64,000 nucleotides of DNA from Rhodopseudomonas infernalis (lineage in GTDB: Bacteria; Pseudomonadota; Alphaproteobacteria; Rhizobiales; Xanthobacteraceae): assembly GCF_022271405.1 (NCBI RefSeq), contig NZ_JAJNAL010000019.1, positions 34,124-98,123 on the forward strand, written 5' to 3'. This document shows, piece after piece, positions 1 through 9,907 of this stretch; positions within the stretch are counted from its first letter, which is position 1; the number at the start of each line of letters is the position of its first letter. A model generated the notes under the pieces. That model saw only the letters and a program-made list of their open reading frames with translations. It did not search any database and was not told the origin of the DNA. The translations under genes and the position numbers were made by a program.

Positions 1-789
1 TACGCTGGTGGCTGCACCCTGCTGCGGGGTCTTCATCCCGCGGGCCGGATCGACCTTCGCCACGCCGTTTGCATCGCGCGCGCCGAACGCCGCTATCTCC
101 TCTGCGCTCAGATGCCGCGCCAGATCGGTGAGGATTTGACCGGGATGCAGCGAGAACGCGCGGATGCCGTGAGCCTGGCCGCGCGCATCCAGCGCCATGG
201 CGAACAAAGCGTTGGCGGTCTTGGACTGCCCGTAGGCCTTCCATTTGTCATAGGTGCGTCGAATGAAATTCGGATCGGCGAAATCGACGCCGGCCAGCTG
301 ATGCCCGCGCGACGACACTGCCACGACGCGCGCACCGTTCGCCCGCAGCAGCGCAGGCCAGAGCGCGCGGACCAGCCGGAAGTGACCGAGATGGTTGGTG
401 GCGAATTGCAATTCGTTGCCCGAAGCGTCGCGCCCTTGCGGCGTCGCCATGATGCCCGCGCCGGCGATCAGGATCGGCAGCGGCCGTCCGCTGGCGAGAA
501 AGCGCGCCGCGAAGGCCGCCACCGAGACCGGGTCGATCAGATCGAGCTGCTCGATCTCGACCGCCGCGATGCCGCTGAGCGCAACGCGCGCCCGCTCCGG
601 ATCGCGGGCCGGGACGACCACCGTGGCGCCTGCGTCGCTGAGCGCCCGCGTGGTCTCCAAACCTAGCCCCGACGCCCCGCCGGTCACGACGACGGTTCGC
701 CCTGTCAGATCCACACCCGCCAGCACGTCCGCCGCCGTGGCGGACACGTCGAAGTCGCTGCCGATGGGACATTGCGGTGTGGTCTTCAT
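1..789 (-). CDS. SDR family oxidoreductase, 3' end cut by window edge
   Basis: Short-chain dehydrogenase of the retinol-dehydrogenase-like type; it should use NAD(P)H on an unknown carbonyl or alcohol. The frame is open from ATG at 789 to the window edge (263 codons visible). Near residue 35 is the Rossmann motif TGGASGLG. The catalytic Tyr and Lys appear as YGQSK, preceded by a Ser-rich strand (VAVSSRG). The stop codon is outside the window. It is the last visible member of a same-strand cluster with the cupin and NmrA-type genes, and may be co-transcribed with them. The substrate cannot be told from the sequence. Confidence 0.85.
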   Translation of the reverse strand, partial: MKTTPQCPIGSDFDVSATAADVLAGVDLTGRTVVVTGGASGLGLETTRALSDAGATVVVPARDPERARVALSGIAAVEIEQLDLIDPVSVAAFAARFLASGRPLPILIAGAGIMATPQGRDASGNELQFATNHLGHFRLVRALWPALLRANGARVVAVSSRGHQLAGVDFADPNFIRRTYDKWKAYGQSKTANALFAMALDARGQAHGIRAFSLHPGQILTDLARHLSAEEIAAFGARDANGVAKVDPARGMKTPQQGAATSV

Positions 790-847
790 CGTCCGTGATC
801 CTTGCAGGCTATCGGCGTGCGGCCGATCGCCACGACGATCCGCAACG

Positions 848-1291
848 TTACTTGAGATCCGGAACAGTGAGTTGGGTGTCGTGCGTGTCGACCACGAATA
901 CCGCGAGCAGCTTCGCGGGCTTGGTGGCGCTGGCATTGGCGCTGACGCCATGATGATCGCCCGGAAGTTCGGTCCAGTTCTCGCCAGCGCTGTAGACCTT
1001 CTCGGGCCCGTCGTTGACCTTGCTACGCACCTGTCCTTCCAGCACCGTGGCGTAAATGATCGCCGAGCGCGCGTGCGTATGCGGCGGCGATGAACCGCCC
1101 GGCCCGTACTCGACCAGCACACCCTTGAGGCTCTTGCCTGGTACGCCGGGGAGCGCATGCTGGTACACCAGCGTGACCGTGGCGTCGGTCGCACCGGGCA
1201 AGCGATCGCTCCGCCGCATCTGTTCGGAATGCGCCGCGACGGGTGTCGCGATGAGCTGTGCCAGGACGAGCAAGCCTGCTGGATTCCACAT
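848..1291 (-). CDS. Exported cupin-domain protein
   Basis: 147 residues. A short hydrophobic N-terminus ending in PVAAHS looks like a signal peptide, so the protein is probably periplasmic. One cupin barrel follows. Motif 1 contains PHTH near residue 71 with a downstream glycine, and motif 2 is seen as a PGDHHG stretch, giving three likely metal-binding histidines. GGAGG lies about 7 bases before ATG 1291. It begins 18 bases after the NmrA-type gene ends, so an operon is likely. Cupins of this size range from metal-dependent oxygenases to sugar-binding proteins; the exact role is unknown. Confidence 0.8.
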   Translation of the reverse strand: MWNPAGLLVLAQLIATPVAAHSEQMRRSDRLPGATDATVTLVYQHALPGVPGKSLKGVLVEYGPGGSSPPHTHARSAIIYATVLEGQVRSKVNDGPEKVYSAGENWTELPGDHHGVSANASATKPAKLLAVFVVDTHDTQLTVPDLK

Positions 1292-1309
1292 CTGCCGACC
1301 TCCAATTGT

Positions 1310-2068
1310 TTAGACGAGCGCTGCGGCGCGCTGGGTGCCCCACGTGGCGAAGTCGATCCGACCGAGCCGCGCATCCGCGAGCGGCACCAAAGAAAACCGC
1401 TCGAGCCGGTTGCCGAAATACGCCCATTGCGGATCGGACCGCACCGGCCGCGGATCGTTCGACAAAGCCAGATAACGTCTGACGAAGTCGTGGAACGGCG
1501 CGCGCTCCGGCCCGGCGATTTCAACGGTGCCGTAGCGAGGCTTGGATTGCGCCGTCTCGGCGACAATCGCCGCAACATCGTCCGCGGCGATCGGTTGGAA
1601 CAGTCCGGCCGCGACATGCACCACGCCGTTTTGGTCGCCTGATTCGGCGATCGTGCCGATAAACTCCATGAACTGGGTCGAACGGATCACGGTGTACGGC
1701 ACGCCGGAACGCTTGACGACGTTCTCCTGGGCCACTTTGGCTTGGAAATAGGCGTTCCCCGGGAGTCGGTCGGTGCCGACGATCGAAAGCACCACGTGAT
1801 GCTTCACGCGAGCGCGCAATTCGGCCGCGACCAGATTGGCCTCGTGCGTGGTGAAGAAGTCCAGCACCGCCGGAGGCTCGAACGACGGCGAATTGGCCAG
1901 GTCGACGACGACCTCGGCCCCTGCCAGCGCGGCGTCGAGGCCCTCGCCCGTCACTGTGTTGACGCCGGTGCTCGGCGCGGCTGCGATCGCCTCATGGCCG
2001 GCGCGGCGCAGCACCTCGATGGCTTTTGATCCGATGAGGCCGGTGCCCCCGATCACAACTATCCGCAT
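1310..2068 (-). CDS. NmrA/atypical SDR NAD(P)-binding protein
   Basis: 252 residues starting MRIVVIGGTGLIGS, a classic GGTGxxG dinucleotide-binding motif at the extreme N-terminus. Start ATG 2068 was chosen because GGGAAGG precedes it and the Rossmann strand starts at once; longer readings add an Arg-rich stretch with no motif. Proteins of this kind bind NAD(P) and act as redox sensors or reductases; no classical YxxxK catalytic pair is obvious. It is upstream of the cupin gene on the same strand. Confidence 0.8.
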   Translation of the reverse strand: MRIVVIGGTGLIGSKAIEVLRRAGHEAIAAAPSTGVNTVTGEGLDAALAGAEVVVDLANSPSFEPPAVLDFFTTHEANLVAAELRARVKHHVVLSIVGTDRLPGNAYFQAKVAQENVVKRSGVPYTVIRSTQFMEFIGTIAESGDQNGVVHVAAGLFQPIAADDVAAIVAETAQSKPRYGTVEIAGPERAPFHDFVRRYLALSNDPRPVRSDPQWAYFGNRLERFSLVPLADARLGRIDFATWGTQRAAALV

Positions 2069-2158
2069 CCTGTGTCCTTCCCTGTTGTTATGGCCGCCCC
2101 CGGCCCGGCGGCGCAGACGAACGCAGCGCCGCCGGGTCAAACGACGAAGCAACCGAGG

Positions 2159-3145
2159 CTACGCCTTGATGAATGCGAGCATGTCGGGGTTCACCACATC
2201 GGCATGGGTGGTGCACATGCCGTGCGGAAACTTCGGATAGGTCTTCAGCGTGCTGCGCTTCAGCAGCTTGGCCGACAGCGGCGCGGCGTCGGCGATCGGC
2301 ACGATCTGGTCGTCCTCGCCGTGCATCACCAGCGCCGGTACATCGATGGCCTTGAGGTCTTCGGTGAAGTCGGTTTCGGAGAACGCCTTGATGCCGTCGT
2401 AATGGGCGTTGGCGGCGCCCATCATGCCCTGCCGCCACCAATTTTGGACGACGCTCTGGATCGTCGCCACGCCCGGCCGGTTGAAGCCGTAGAACGGGCC
2501 CGACGGGAAATCGATGTAAAACTGCGAACGATTGGCCGCGAGACTGGCGCGCAATCCGTCGAACACCTCGACCGGCAGGCCGCCGGGATTGGCTTCCGTC
2601 TTCAGCATCAGCGGTGGCACCGCGCCGATGATGATCAGCTTGGCGACTCGGCCCTGCGGCAGGCCATGGCGCGCCACGTAGCGTGTCGCCTCGCCGCCGC
2701 CTGTGGAGTGACCGACGTGAATCGCCTTGCGCAGATCGAGATGTTCGACCACGGCGGCGGCGTCCGCCGCGTAGTGATCCATGTCGTGGCCGTCGGCGAC
2801 CTGCTCCGAGCGGCCGTGGCCGCGCCGGTCGATGCCGACGACGCGATAGCCGTGCTTCAGGAAGAACAGCATCTGGGTGTCCCAGTCGTCCGATGACAGC
2901 GGCCAGCCGTGATGAAACACGATCGGCTGCGCGGATTTCGGGCCCCAGTCCTTGTAGAAGATCTCGACGTTGTCCTTGGTGGTGACGGTGCTCATCGGTG
3001 CGGTCCTTCTGCTGGAGAGCGGAGACTGCCGAGGTGCGGCGAACGCCGGGCCGGCCGGCATGGAAAGCGCCCCTACCAGACCGGCGGCGCCGATCAGCAT
3101 GGCACGCCGATCGATCGTCGTTCGGGATTGGTCTTCAGCATTCAT
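2159..3145 (-). CDS. Alpha/beta hydrolase, non-haem chloroperoxidase/arylesterase type, Tat-exported
   Basis: 328 residues from ATG 3145, preceded by GGGGAG. The N-terminus has a twin-arginine-like segment ([11 protein letters not shown]) and an Ala-rich cleavage region, so export by Tat is likely. The mature part has the chloroperoxidase-family layout: nucleophile elbow GHSTGGG, acid in GEDDQIVP, and histidine in PKFPHGM. Homologues usually begin at the internal Met encoded at 2995 (MSTVTTKDN), which has its own AGAAGG upstream, so a cytosolic form from that start is possible. The natural substrate is unknown; members hydrolyse esters and can show perhydrolase activity. Confidence 0.85.
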   Translation of the reverse strand: MNAEDQSRTTIDRRAMLIGAAGLVGALSMPAGPAFAAPRQSPLSSRRTAPMSTVTTKDNVEIFYKDWGPKSAQPIVFHHGWPLSSDDWDTQMLFFLKHGYRVVGIDRRGHGRSEQVADGHDMDHYAADAAAVVEHLDLRKAIHVGHSTGGGEATRYVARHGLPQGRVAKLIIIGAVPPLMLKTEANPGGLPVEVFDGLRASLAANRSQFYIDFPSGPFYGFNRPGVATIQSVVQNWWRQGMMGAANAHYDGIKAFSETDFTEDLKAIDVPALVMHGEDDQIVPIADAAPLSAKLLKRSTLKTYPKFPHGMCTTHADVVNPDMLAFIKA

Positions 3146-3503
3146 CGCGAGCTCCCCGAATGGCGGCACGCGTGTCGACGTGCCTCGGTTTCACGGTGCT
3201 GATACTAGGGGGCGCGAGCAATCGAAGGCGATCGTACGGGCGATTAGTCCAGCCTATGCGGAGGTTTAGGATATCTGAGGCCAATGACTATTGGCGACAG
3301 ATGGTTGCGCTCGATTTCGCCGTCCGGACACACGTTAGCTTTTGGTTTTGCGCCGGGAGACAAAGCTGGTCCGCTCTGCCTTTAGACCTGCTCGGAGAAG
3401 AAACTTCGCTGTGCATTGGGGACCGCTGAGGTCGGCCTCAACGGTCGCGAGCAAGGGCAGCGGAGAAGCGAGGAATATCGTCGACGCTCCCTCCCCCGCT
3501 TCG
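3146..3503. other. Non-coding gap
   Basis: About 360 bases between two same-strand genes. I see no convincing reading frame, RNA gene or repeat. It probably contains the promoter of the downstream-oriented hydrolase gene, but no clear -35/-10 pair stands out. Confidence 0.4.
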
Positions 3504-3956
3504 TCAAGGGGTCTTGGCTGCCGGAGGAAGGCGGAAACTTATACCAAGTCGGTTGAACGCATTCATGGTAGCGATGGCGATCGTGAGATCCACCAGGTCC
3601 CTCGGTTCGAAGACTGCCGAGGCGGCGGCATATGCTTGGTCCGACGCGTGCGTTTCGCTGACACGCGTAACCTCCTCGGCCCATGCCAGTGCAGCTTGTT
3701 CCTGATCGGAGAATAGGTAGGAAGCCTCGTCCCACACCGGGACCAACATGACCTTGTCGACCGACATGCCGCCCTTCATCAGGTCGCGCGCATGTATGTC
3801 GATACAGTGAGCGCAGCCATTGATCTGCGACACGCGCAGGAACACGAGGTGGATAAGCTGCGACGGCAGATGGGTGCTTGTGGTGATATAGTGATGAATG
3901 CCTCCGAAAGCCCTAGCTCCTTGGGGAGCGGCTTCCATCCAATTCAATCTGTTCAT
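3504..3956 (-). CDS. Carboxymuconolactone decarboxylase/AhpD-like protein
   Basis: 150 residues. The core INGCAHCIDIH is the CxxCxxxH signature of AhpD-like peroxidase-associated disulfide reductases, with the two cysteines forming the redox pair. Length and an all-helical appearance fit the family. Members act in peroxide or alkylperoxide detoxification; in this case the reductant partner is unknown. ATG 3956 has only a weak AGAG ribosome-binding sequence. The neighbouring hydrolase gene is on the same strand but 358 bases away, so shared transcription is not implied. Confidence 0.85.
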   Translation of the reverse strand: MNRLNWMEAAPQGARAFGGIHHYITTSTHLPSQLIHLVFLRVSQINGCAHCIDIHARDLMKGGMSVDKVMLVPVWDEASYLFSDQEQAALAWAEEVTRVSETHASDQAYAAASAVFEPRDLVDLTIAIATMNAFNRLGISFRLPPAAKTP

Positions 3957-4229
3957 CGAGCGACTCTGTCATGATGCGGAGTCAATCGGTCAACCCTCGT
4001 CAACCTATGCGGTCAAACGAGTGGGCTTTGTCTCCGATTGCCGCCTCCATTTGAGGCCGGTCGGAGCAACAATAAATCTAGACTGTGGGATAGGTTTTTG
4101 AATTGAAACCAGGCTTCAGGAAACGGGGCCTGGGCGAGATGGCGCTGCGGCTCTCGGGCGATCGATGCATAAGCTGCCGAACGATTGCGTCCAGCGGACG
4201 TAAAACTTCAAAGGTTGGTGAACCCACCT

Positions 4230-5825
4230 TCACTTGGGCTTCTGCTCGGTCAGATCAATTCTCCTAGATACTCCGATCGCATCGATGAACGCTTCGTCAT
4301 GGCTGACGACCATCAGCGCCCCGTCATAGGCGAGAAGACCGGCCTCGATCGCGCGGATCGAGTCGAGGTCGAGGTGGTTGGTCGGCTCGTCAAGGACCAA
4401 CAGAAAAGGCGGCTGTGGTCCGCCGAGGACGCAGGCGAGCCCGGCGCGCAACACCTGGCCGCCGCTCAACTGGCCGACGATCTGCAGCGCGGCGTCGCCG
4501 CGAAACAGCAGGCGCGCCAACGCCGCGCGGCAGGCGTTGACGTCCGCATCCGGATTGATCCGCTGAAAATTAGCGAGAACCGAATCCGACGGCCGCAGCA
4601 GGCTGACCTGTTGATCGAATACCGCGAGACGCGGCACGACCTGCACGGTGCCAAGCCAGGGTTGCAACTCGCCGCTGATCAGCTTCAGCAGCGTCGTCTT
4701 GCCGGTCCCGTTGCGCCCGAGGACCGCGACGCGCTCCGGGCCAGTGATCGACAGCGACAGATCGCTCAGGACCGGCCGGCCCGGCTGATAGCCCACGCTG
4801 ACCAGGTCGAACGCGAGCACCGTCTTGCCGGCGGCAAGGCCGGTCGGCGCCAGCGCGACCGACGGCGTCTGGAGAACTTCGACACGCTGCCGGGCGATAT
4901 CGAGCCGGGCCAGCGCTTCGAGTCGCTGGCGCGAGGCGGTGCGGGCGAGCTCACCGCCGCTGTCCTCGCTGCGATCCTTCCGCGCGCCGGCCAGAATGCG
5001 CGGCATTCCGCCCTTCGCCTGCTTGCGTGTGCCCGCCCCGTCCCGCCGCGCCTGCCGCTCGGCCGCGGCCTGCGCCTTGCGCCCGGTCTCGGCCAGACGC
5101 CGCTCCGCCTCCGCCAAATCGCGCGTCGCCGCCGACAGGTCGAGATCCTTGCGTTCGACGTAGCGACTCCAGTTGCCGCCGTAGCGCGCCGCTCCCAGCG
5201 ACGTGAGCTCGACGATGGCGTCGACCGTTTCGAGCAATTCCCGGTCGTGGCTGACGACGATCGCCCCGCCGCGCCAGCCGGCGAGCAGATCGAGGACGGC
5301 GCGTCGACCGTCCCGATCGAGATTGTTGGTCGGCTCGTCCAGCAGCACGAAGTCCGGCTCGGAGAACGTCAGCGCGGCGAGGCGCGCACGCGTCGCCTGG
5401 CCGCCCGACAGAGCAGCCAGAGCGGCCTCGAGATCGACCTCGAGGCCGAACCGCGCCAGCGATGAGGCCATGCGTTGCCCGATCGTCCAATCGACCTCGG
5501 CGAGCTCGCTCGGCGCGATCTCATCCCGCTCCGCCTTGCCCAGCAGCGCCAGCGCGGCACGCGCGTCGAACAGGTCGGCGACGGTCTGGCCGGGTCGAGG
5601 CTGAGCCTCCTGGCGCAACAGCGAAATCCGTCCGGCAGTCGTAACGGTCCCGTCAGACGCGGCGCGTTCGCCGGCAATCACCGCGAGCAGCGTCGACTTG
5701 CCGACGCCACTGCGCCCGACGAGGCCGGTGCGCTCGCGCGCAAAGCTGAGATCTAGGTCAGTGAGAAGAGGTCGGCCACTCGGCGTGGCGAGAGTCAGCT
5801 TGGAGAGAACGATGGGCGCAGACAT
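4230..5825 (-). CDS. ABC-F family ATPase
   Basis: 531 residues with two ATP-binding cassettes and no membrane segment. Cassette 1 has Walker A GRSGVGKST, signature LSGGQ and Walker B LLDEPTNNLD. Cassette 2 has GRNGTGKTT, LSGGQ and LVLDEPTNHLD. The 200-residue linker is Arg/Ala rich and helical, as in ABC-F proteins that act on the ribosome. Such proteins serve in translation quality control or protect ribosomes from antibiotics; which applies here cannot be read from sequence. Start ATG 5825 follows GGGAG. It is transcribed divergently from the SDR gene at 6089, sharing a 263-base promoter region. Confidence 0.9.
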   Translation of the reverse strand: MSAPIVLSKLTLATPSGRPLLTDLDLSFARERTGLVGRSGVGKSTLLAVIAGERAASDGTVTTAGRISLLRQEAQPRPGQTVADLFDARAALALLGKAERDEIAPSELAEVDWTIGQRMASSLARFGLEVDLEAALAALSGGQATRARLAALTFSEPDFVLLDEPTNNLDRDGRRAVLDLLAGWRGGAIVVSHDRELLETVDAIVELTSLGAARYGGNWSRYVERKDLDLSAATRDLAEAERRLAETGRKAQAAAERQARRDGAGTRKQAKGGMPRILAGARKDRSEDSGGELARTASRQRLEALARLDIARQRVEVLQTPSVALAPTGLAAGKTVLAFDLVSVGYQPGRPVLSDLSLSITGPERVAVLGRNGTGKTTLLKLISGELQPWLGTVQVVPRLAVFDQQVSLLRPSDSVLANFQRINPDADVNACRAALARLLFRGDAALQIVGQLSGGQVLRAGLACVLGGPQPPFLLVLDEPTNHLDLDSIRAIEAGLLAYDGALMVVSHDEAFIDAIGVSRRIDLTEQKPK

Positions 5826-6088
5826 GAGGATGATACTCCCGAGAGGCAAGGCGGGTCGGCATTGCGGCTCGAGATGAAATCATCGTCGCGGTTCCAAGCA
5901 ATGAGAAGGAGCGGTGCCCTTGCTTAGGGCGATCGCGCCGGCAGATCAAGCGGTCGCACGCGACGTCCGATCCGCCGCTACGACCAACGTGTTAGCCGGC
6001 CTATGCGTGAAGCCGATAGGCGACGAGGCCGTTCGACCCGCAGGGTACGGCTACGTCACCGCCGCGATTTCTGCCGAAAGGACATGCC

Positions 6089-6832
6089 ATGACTGATGCT
6101 GCCACCGATCGACAAAGCGCGGCGGCGATCGTGTTCGGAGGCTCGCGTGGCATCGGCGCCGCGATCGCGCAGCAACTGGCCGACGACGGCTTCGCGGTCG
6201 CCCTGACCTATCTTGCCAACGCCGACAAAGCCGAAGCCATCAGCAATTCGATCAGGACGGGCGGAGGCCGGGCGATCGCGGTTCGGGCTGATAGCCGGGA
6301 TCCGTCGGAAGTCCGCCGCGCTATCGAGACGGTTTCGCGCGAGCTCGGACCGCTCGACGTCGTCGTCGTCAACGCCGGCGCGCTTCGCGTCGGCCCGCTG
6401 CGGACGTTTCCCCGCGAGGATTTCGACCTGCTCGTCGACGTCAATATCCGCGGCGTGTTTCTCGCGATCCAGACGTCGATGCCGGTGCTCCGCGACGGCG
6501 GGCGGATCATCACGATCGGCAGCAACGGCGCGGTGCGAACCGGCTCGCTCGAAGGCGGCGTCTACGCGATGACGAAGGCCGCTGTCGCGAGCCTGATCCA
6601 GAGCCTCGCGCTCGAACTGGCGCCGCGCGGCATCACCGTTAACAACGTCCAGCCCGGTCCGATCGAAACCGACATGACCGCCGGGATGATCGCGGGTCTG
6701 GTCGACAAGATTCCTCTTCGGCGGATCGGCAAGCCCGGCGAGATCGCCGCGCTAGTGTCGTATCTGGCGAGCAGCGATGCCGGCTATATGACCGGCGCCA
6801 ACCTGACCATCGACGGCGGCATGGTGCTCTGA
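6089..6832 (+). CDS. Classical SDR oxidoreductase (FabG-like)
   Basis: 247 residues. Cofactor motif GGSRGIG near residue 17, NAG motif VVNAGA, and catalytic Ser and YAMTK (YxxxK). The C-terminal motif GANLTIDGGM is typical of classical SDRs. GAAAGGAC precedes ATG 6089. The arginine after the glycine motif suggests NADP(H) preference (inference). Family members reduce 3-oxoacyl or other keto groups; the specific substrate is unknown. The gene ends 20 bases before the convergent response-regulator gene. Confidence 0.9.
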   Translation: MTDAATDRQSAAAIVFGGSRGIGAAIAQQLADDGFAVALTYLANADKAEAISNSIRTGGGRAIAVRADSRDPSEVRRAIETVSRELGPLDVVVVNAGALRVGPLRTFPREDFDLLVDVNIRGVFLAIQTSMPVLRDGGRIITIGSNGAVRTGSLEGGVYAMTKAAVASLIQSLALELAPRGITVNNVQPGPIETDMTAGMIAGLVDKIPLRRIGKPGEIAALVSYLASSDAGYMTGANLTIDGGMVL

Positions 6833-6852
6833 ACGCCGCCGAAGCGCGCCCG

Positions 6853-7485
6853 TCAGATCGGCGGCCTCACCCCGAGCACTTCGGCCTTGCGCACCAGATC
6901 GGCGACCGTCCGCGCGTCCATCTTCTTCATCATGATGCCGCGATGGATCTTGACGGTGACTTCGCTGACGTTCAGCTCGCCGGCAATCTGCTTGTTCATC
7001 AGCCCGGCGGCGACGAAGGTAAACAATTGCCGTTGCCGCGGCGTCAGCGACTCGAAACGCTGCCGCAGATCGGCCAGGGCGCCCTCGCCCTCGCGCCGCG
7101 CGCGATCCTTGGCGAGTGCGCGCGTGACTGCGTCCAACATGTCCTGGTCACGGAACGGCTTGGTGAGAAAATCCACCGCACCGGCCTTCATCGCCCGCAC
7201 CGACATCGGAATATCGCCGTGGCCGGTCATGAACACGATTGGAATGTCCAGCCCGGCCTTCGCCAGCGCGTCCTGAAAATCGAGGCCGCTGACGCCGGGC
7301 AGACGGATGTCGAGCACCAGGCAGCACGGTATCTCCGGAATTCCGGCTTCGAGCACCTGCGCGGCCGAGCCGAACACTTTCACCTGGAGATCCATCGACC
7401 GGAACAGATAGGTCAAGGCGACGCGCATCGACTCGTCATCATCGACCACCAGCACCAACTGCCGCGTGTCGGACGTGTCCGTCAT
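6853..7485 (-). CDS. FixJ/NarL-type two-component response regulator
   Basis: 210 residues. Receiver domain: acidic cluster VVDDDE near residue 15, phospho-acceptor Asp in VLDIRLPG at about 59, conserved Thr in FMTGHGD, and Lys in TKPF. The C-terminal half holds a LuxR-type helix-turn-helix (LTPRQRQ followed by SEVTVKIHR). Start ATG 7485 overlaps the stop of the sensor kinase gene in an ATGA junction, so the two are translationally coupled. It is expected to activate target promoters when phosphorylated by the adjacent kinase; the targets are unknown. Confidence 0.92.
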   Translation of the reverse strand: MTDTSDTRQLVLVVDDDESMRVALTYLFRSMDLQVKVFGSAAQVLEAGIPEIPCCLVLDIRLPGVSGLDFQDALAKAGLDIPIVFMTGHGDIPMSVRAMKAGAVDFLTKPFRDQDMLDAVTRALAKDRARREGEGALADLRQRFESLTPRQRQLFTFVAAGLMNKQIAGELNVSEVTVKIHRGIMMKKMDARTVADLVRKAEVLGVRPPI

Positions 7486-9761
7486 TCGGCGGCTCGCGCC
7501 AGTTCGGTCGCCGAGGCGAGCGTGAACCGGAATGTCGCGCCCGGATGACCCGCATTGGCGGTCGCCCACAATCGTCCGCCGTGCTCCTCGATGATCGAGC
7601 GGCAAATCGACAGGCCCATGCCCAGACCATTCGGCTTGGTGCTGACGAACGGATCGAACAGCGCTTGCGGATCGTCGGGAACGCCGATGCCACTGTCTTC
7701 CACCGCCACGATCGCCCGGCCGGCCGTGTCGCACGACGTGCTGATCGTCAGCATCCGCGGCCGATCCACCACCTGGTGCATCGCCTCGATGGCGTTGACG
7801 ATGAGGTTGAGCACCACCTGCTGCAACTGCACGTGGTCGGCCATCACCGGCGGCGCAGCGCCGAAATCGCAGCGCAGAACGATGCCCTGGGAGTGGATTT
7901 CGTTTTGAATCAAGGCCACCACCTCGGCGACGACGCTTTCGAGGCCGAGCTGCCGGCGCTCGAACTCGGCCTTGGTCATCAGGCCTCGGACACGGCGAAT
8001 GACTTCCGCCGCCCGGTTGCCATCCTTGACGATCCACTCGACCGCGCCCCGCACATCGTCCAGGTTCGGCGCCGGGCGATCGAGAAACCGCAGACAGGCC
8101 TGGCCGTTGGCGACGATCGCAGCCAGCGGCTGATTGACCTCGTGGGCGATCGTCGCGCTGATCTCGCCCAGGGTGGCGATACGCCCGGCATGAGCAAGCG
8201 CGTTTCGTGCGGCGTTGAGCGCCTCCTGCGCCCGCCGCGTCTCGGTGATATCCATCAGAGCGCCGACGATCTCGCCGGCCTCGTCGCCGCGGTGGAGCCG
8301 ATGGGCGACGACACGCAGCTGCTTGCTCGACTGGTCCGGCATCAACATTCGGATTTCGTAGTCCCACGCCTCCGCGCCATCCTTCGCGCGCCCCAGTTCG
8401 TTGATCATCTTGAGGCGATCGTCGGGATGTATCCGCTGCAGCAGCAGGTCGGTCGTCACGACCGTCGCCGGTTCGATTGCCGCGATCTGATAGGTCTCGT
8501 CCGACCATTGATGCCGATCGGCGGCGGCATCCCAAGCAAAGCTTCCAGTCTTGCTGAGCTTTTGGGCCTCGGCCAGATACAGCCGGCTGCGCTGCAATTC
8601 GAATTCGGCGCGCTTGCGGTCCTCGATGTCGGTATTGGTGCCGTACCAGCCCACGATCTCGCCGCCATTGCCGCGATGCGGTTCGGCGCGAAACAGAAAC
8701 CAGCGATAGTTGCCGTCGAGGCGGCGCATCCGCGCCTCGATCTCGCCGGGTTTGTGCGAGGCCAGCATCTCCTGCCATCGGTCGTGCAGCTGCGCGCGAT
8801 CGTCCGGATGGACAACGGAAATCCAGCCCCAGCCACGCGCGGCTTCCAGCGACAGCCCGGTATAGTCAAGCCAGCGCTGATTGAGATACTCAGCCAAGCC
8901 GTCCGCGGCCGTCCGCCACGCCAGCGTCGGAATCAAATCGAGCGTGAGGCGCAATTCGCGCTCGGTGGCCGCAAGCCGCGCTTCTCGGTCGCGCAACGCA
9001 TCTTCGGCGATCTTGCGGTCCTCGATATTGAAACCGATGGAGAACCATTTCTGGATGCGGCCGCCGGCGTCGCGCAGCGGCGCCCGGCGGATGCTGAACC
9101 ACTGGAACGTCCCATCAGCGCCGCGGATCGGAGCCTCGGCGGCCATCGGTCTGCCGCTCGCCAGTGCCTGCCGCCAGGTCTCGCGCTCCGGATCGTCCGG
9201 ATGAAACAGCGTTCCGCCCTTCCGGGCCGCCTCTTCGAGAGATAGTCCCGTGTAGTCCATCCAGGTTCTGTTGACGAGGCTGTGGATGCCGTCCGGCCGA
9301 TACACCGACAGCATGGCGGGGATCGAGTCGACGGTCTGTTGCAGCTCGCGCTGCGCCTCGGCGACGCGGCGATGGCTCGCGCGCAATTCGAGTTCGAGCC
9401 GACGCCGGGCGTGGTTGATCCGACGATTGGAATCGCACAGATAGGCGACGAACAGCGCGGCGGCGGCGAAGAACACCAGTTGCGGAACGTCGTGCGCCCG
9501 GATGGCGAAGCTGTGTAACGGCGGAAGGAAGAAGTAGTCGAACGCCAGGATTGCCATCACGATCGCCGCGACGGCCGCGGCGATGCCCCGTCGCCAGGCC
9601 ACATACATCACCCCGCAGGAAAACAGCGAAGCCGATGGCGCGACCGCCAGTAACGCCTGCAGACCAAATCCGCCGGCGACCGTGATCGCGACCACCGCGC
9701 CGGCGAACACGCAATCGAGGCCGACCTTCGCCAGGGCCCGCGGCTGGAGACGAGATGGCAT
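7482..9761 (-). CDS. Membrane PAS-PAS-PAS sensor histidine kinase
   Basis: 759 residues from ATG 9761 with GAGGAG upstream. The first 110 residues contain about four hydrophobic segments resembling the DUF4118 sensor module of KdpD-like kinases. Three PAS domains follow (about 140-260, 270-395, 400-515), each with a PAC-like tail. The phospho-acceptor histidine is in IAHEVNQPLAAI near residue 540, followed by the ATPase domain with N-box NLIVNAIEAM and G-boxes DSGIGVPDD and GLGMGLSI. This layout is FixL-like, but I cannot tell whether any PAS binds haem. The partner is the overlapping response regulator. Confidence 0.92.
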   Translation of the reverse strand: MPSRLQPRALAKVGLDCVFAGAVVAITVAGGFGLQALLAVAPSASLFSCGVMYVAWRRGIAAAVAAIVMAILAFDYFFLPPLHSFAIRAHDVPQLVFFAAAALFVAYLCDSNRRINHARRRLELELRASHRRVAEAQRELQQTVDSIPAMLSVYRPDGIHSLVNRTWMDYTGLSLEEAARKGGTLFHPDDPERETWRQALASGRPMAAEAPIRGADGTFQWFSIRRAPLRDAGGRIQKWFSIGFNIEDRKIAEDALRDREARLAATERELRLTLDLIPTLAWRTAADGLAEYLNQRWLDYTGLSLEAARGWGWISVVHPDDRAQLHDRWQEMLASHKPGEIEARMRRLDGNYRWFLFRAEPHRGNGGEIVGWYGTNTDIEDRKRAEFELQRSRLYLAEAQKLSKTGSFAWDAAADRHQWSDETYQIAAIEPATVVTTDLLLQRIHPDDRLKMINELGRAKDGAEAWDYEIRMLMPDQSSKQLRVVAHRLHRGDEAGEIVGALMDITETRRAQEALNAARNALAHAGRIATLGEISATIAHEVNQPLAAIVANGQACLRFLDRPAPNLDDVRGAVEWIVKDGNRAAEVIRRVRGLMTKAEFERRQLGLESVVAEVVALIQNEIHSQGIVLRCDFGAAPPVMADHVQLQQVVLNLIVNAIEAMHQVVDRPRMLTISTSCDTAGRAIVAVEDSGIGVPDDPQALFDPFVSTKPNGLGMGLSICRSIIEEHGGRLWATANAGHPGATFRFTLASATELARAAE

Positions 9762-9907
9762 CGTCAGCTCCTCTTCAGGCTCGACTGTCCAGGCCGGAGA
9801 GGCCCGTGACCAACGGCCATGAGCAAGACATACCATCTTACCACAGAAGGCCCCGACGAACAGTGCGCATCACCCGCGCTGCTGAACCGCTGCGTTCCGC
9901 ACAGCGC

